Source: an uncultured bacterium (lineage in GTDB: Bacteria; Desulfobacterota; Desulfobulbia; Desulfobulbales; Desulfobulbaceae). Taken from it: a stretch of 7,077 nt of DNA. How positions within the stretch are numbered: the first letter of the stretch is position 1; each line of letters opens with the position of its first letter. A program made the position numbers and the translations under genes. The stretch lies in NCBI GenBank assembly GCA_903896915.1, contig CAITZN010000017.1:1-7077 (forward strand), read 5' to 3'. Below are positions 6,037 to 7,077 of this stretch, piece after piece. Under the pieces are notes generated by a model. The model ran no database searches. It was not told the DNA's origin and saw nothing but the letters and a program-made list of their open reading frames with translations.

Positions 6037-7077
6037 TATTAGATGTTTTTTCGTTATCCTTGCTGTCCTTGTCGGTTTGGCGACCAGTTGCGATGTAGGT
6101 GCTCAGCCTGCAATGCAAACTGTTACTATCGGTGTTGTTGCCAGAAGAGGCCCTGAAGAGTGCCTGAAAGAATGGTCACCAACCGCGCTGTATCTTGACG
6201 CTCACATCCCCGGAACCTCTTTTAAGATTATTCCTCTCAACTTTGAAGAAATCGAGCCAGCCGTAAAAAACGGGACCATAGATTTTATATTAGGAAATTC
6301 ATCAATTTATGTTGAGCTGCAAAATATCCACGGGGTCAACAGAATGCTCACGCTCAAACGAGTCACCCCTGATGGTTATACGACACTTTTCGGCGGGGTC
6401 ATCTTTTGCAAAGCAGATCGTAGCGATATCGTCACTATCAGAGACCTGAAAAATAAGTCATTTATAGCCGTCGATCCGACCTCATTTGGTGGGTGGATAA
6501 CGGCTTGGCGTGAATTAAAAGCTCAAGGCATCGATCATGAAAAAGATTTTGCAAAAATGCTCTTTGGCGGGACACATGATAACGTTGTTTATGCCGTCAG
6601 AGATGGGATGGTTGATGCTGGTACAGTGGCAACACCTATTCTGGAGCAAATGATTGCTCAAGGCAAAATTGCGCACAACACCTTCAAAATTATCAATAAA
6701 CAGGAGCGCAAAGATTTTCCATATTTCTTGAGTACTCGTCTCTATCCGGAGTGGCCTTTGGCAAAACTTAAGCATACTCCGGATGCTTTGGCCGAAAAAG
6801 TGGCGGTGGCCCTTCTCAGTATGCCGGCACAAAACACAGCAGCCCAGGCTGCACAATCTGCGGGCTGGACGGTTCCTCTTGATTATGAACCGGTTGACGC
6901 ATGCTTGAAAGAACTCAAGGTGAGTATTCACAAAAATTACGGGAGAGTAACTCTTACTCAACTGATTGCCGAGTATCGTTTGCAGGGTATTGTCATCATC
7001 GCGGTGATGGTACTGATGATTGCTCTGCTGGTTTTCTTTCGTCAACTCAATCGAAAATTACGGCTGTCAGAATCTGC
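6020..7077 (+). CDS. TtrS/PhnD-type membrane sensor, N-terminal part (probable histidine kinase, runs off window end)
   Basis: The frame is open from GTG at 6020 to the window edge: 352 codons, no stop. Residues 1-28 form a signal peptide with a hydrophobic core at 9-21; VGA before Q29 suits signal peptidase I, while C24 is a poor lipobox because A21 sits at -3. Residues 34 to about 310 form a PhnD-like periplasmic binding domain as in TtrS, the tetrathionate sensor kinase: RRGPEECLKEWSPTALYL (42-59), FGGVIFC, DPTSFGGW (152-159), GGTHDNVVYAVRDGMVDAG, and STRLYPEWPLAKL. A membrane helix (323-340) and a basic RQLNRKLRLSES segment follow, as at the entry to a signalling linker. A HisKA/HATPase region is expected beyond the edge but not seen. 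No ttr reductase gene is visible, so tetrathionate is only one possible ligand. The start is set by AGAGAGGG six bases upstream. The gene diverges from the hybrid kinase. Confidence 0.85.
   Translation, partial: MRKLNNIRCFFVILAVLVGLATSCDVGAQPAMQTVTIGVVARRGPEECLKEWSPTALYLDAHIPGTSFKIIPLNFEEIEPAVKNGTIDFILGNSSIYVELQNIHGVNRMLTLKRVTPDGYTTLFGGVIFCKADRSDIVTIRDLKNKSFIAVDPTSFGGWITAWRELKAQGIDHEKDFAKMLFGGTHDNVVYAVRDGMVDAGTVATPILEQMIAQGKIAHNTFKIINKQERKDFPYFLSTRLYPEWPLAKLKHTPDALAEKVAVALLSMPAQNTAAQAAQSAGWTVPLDYEPVDACLKELKVSIHKNYGRVTLTQLIAEYRLQGIVIIAVMVLMIALLVFFRQLNRKLRLSES

Noticed and set aside
6515..7045. 176-codon minus-strand frame
   Set aside because: It lies entirely antisense to the TtrS-like domain, whose motifs are clear in the plus-strand frame.

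Overview
The window looks like chromosomal DNA from a Gram-negative, probably anaerobic or microaerophilic bacterium of the deltaproteobacterial type (Desulfuromonas/Geobacter-like). This is inferred from the protein types: a LarC-like end, PgpA, a bacteriohemerythrin, and large sensor kinases with periplasmic binding-protein domains. No rRNA or other marker gene is present, so the lineage is a guess.

Layout. Positions 1-605 (+) hold the last codons of a larC-like gene followed closely by a complete pgpA (phosphatidylglycerophosphatase A), an ordinary housekeeping pair. Convergent to it, and all on the minus strand, lie a complete bacteriohemerythrin (698-1105) and a very large hybrid sensor histidine kinase (1279-5208). 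The kinase carries a signal peptide, two Venus-flytrap domains, one membrane helix, three PAS domains, HisKA, HATPase and a C-terminal receiver, an arrangement like BvgS/EvgS but with no Hpt domain visible. The kinase is transcribed first and the hemerythrin follows 173 bases downstream. A pair of direct repeats just upstream of the hemerythrin start looks like a regulator site.

Positions 5209-6019 are a gene-poor spacer of about 0.8 kb. It contains a probable promoter for the kinase, several inverted repeats, short coding-like frames without starts, and a clear broken fragment of a histidine-kinase ATPase domain (about 5872-6036). A second, divergent sensor gene starts with GTG at 6020 and runs off the window end. 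It encodes a PhnD/TtrS-type periplasmic domain and a membrane helix, and a cytoplasmic kinase part is expected beyond the edge.

How the genes may work together (inference): this is a sensory locus in which two kinases with unrelated binding-protein folds sample periplasmic small molecules. The hemerythrin beside the hybrid kinase may handle oxygen, NO or iron in the cytoplasm as a target or companion of that signalling. The kinase fragment in the spacer shows that the locus has been rearranged. No complete mobile element, CRISPR array, tRNA or rRNA was seen.
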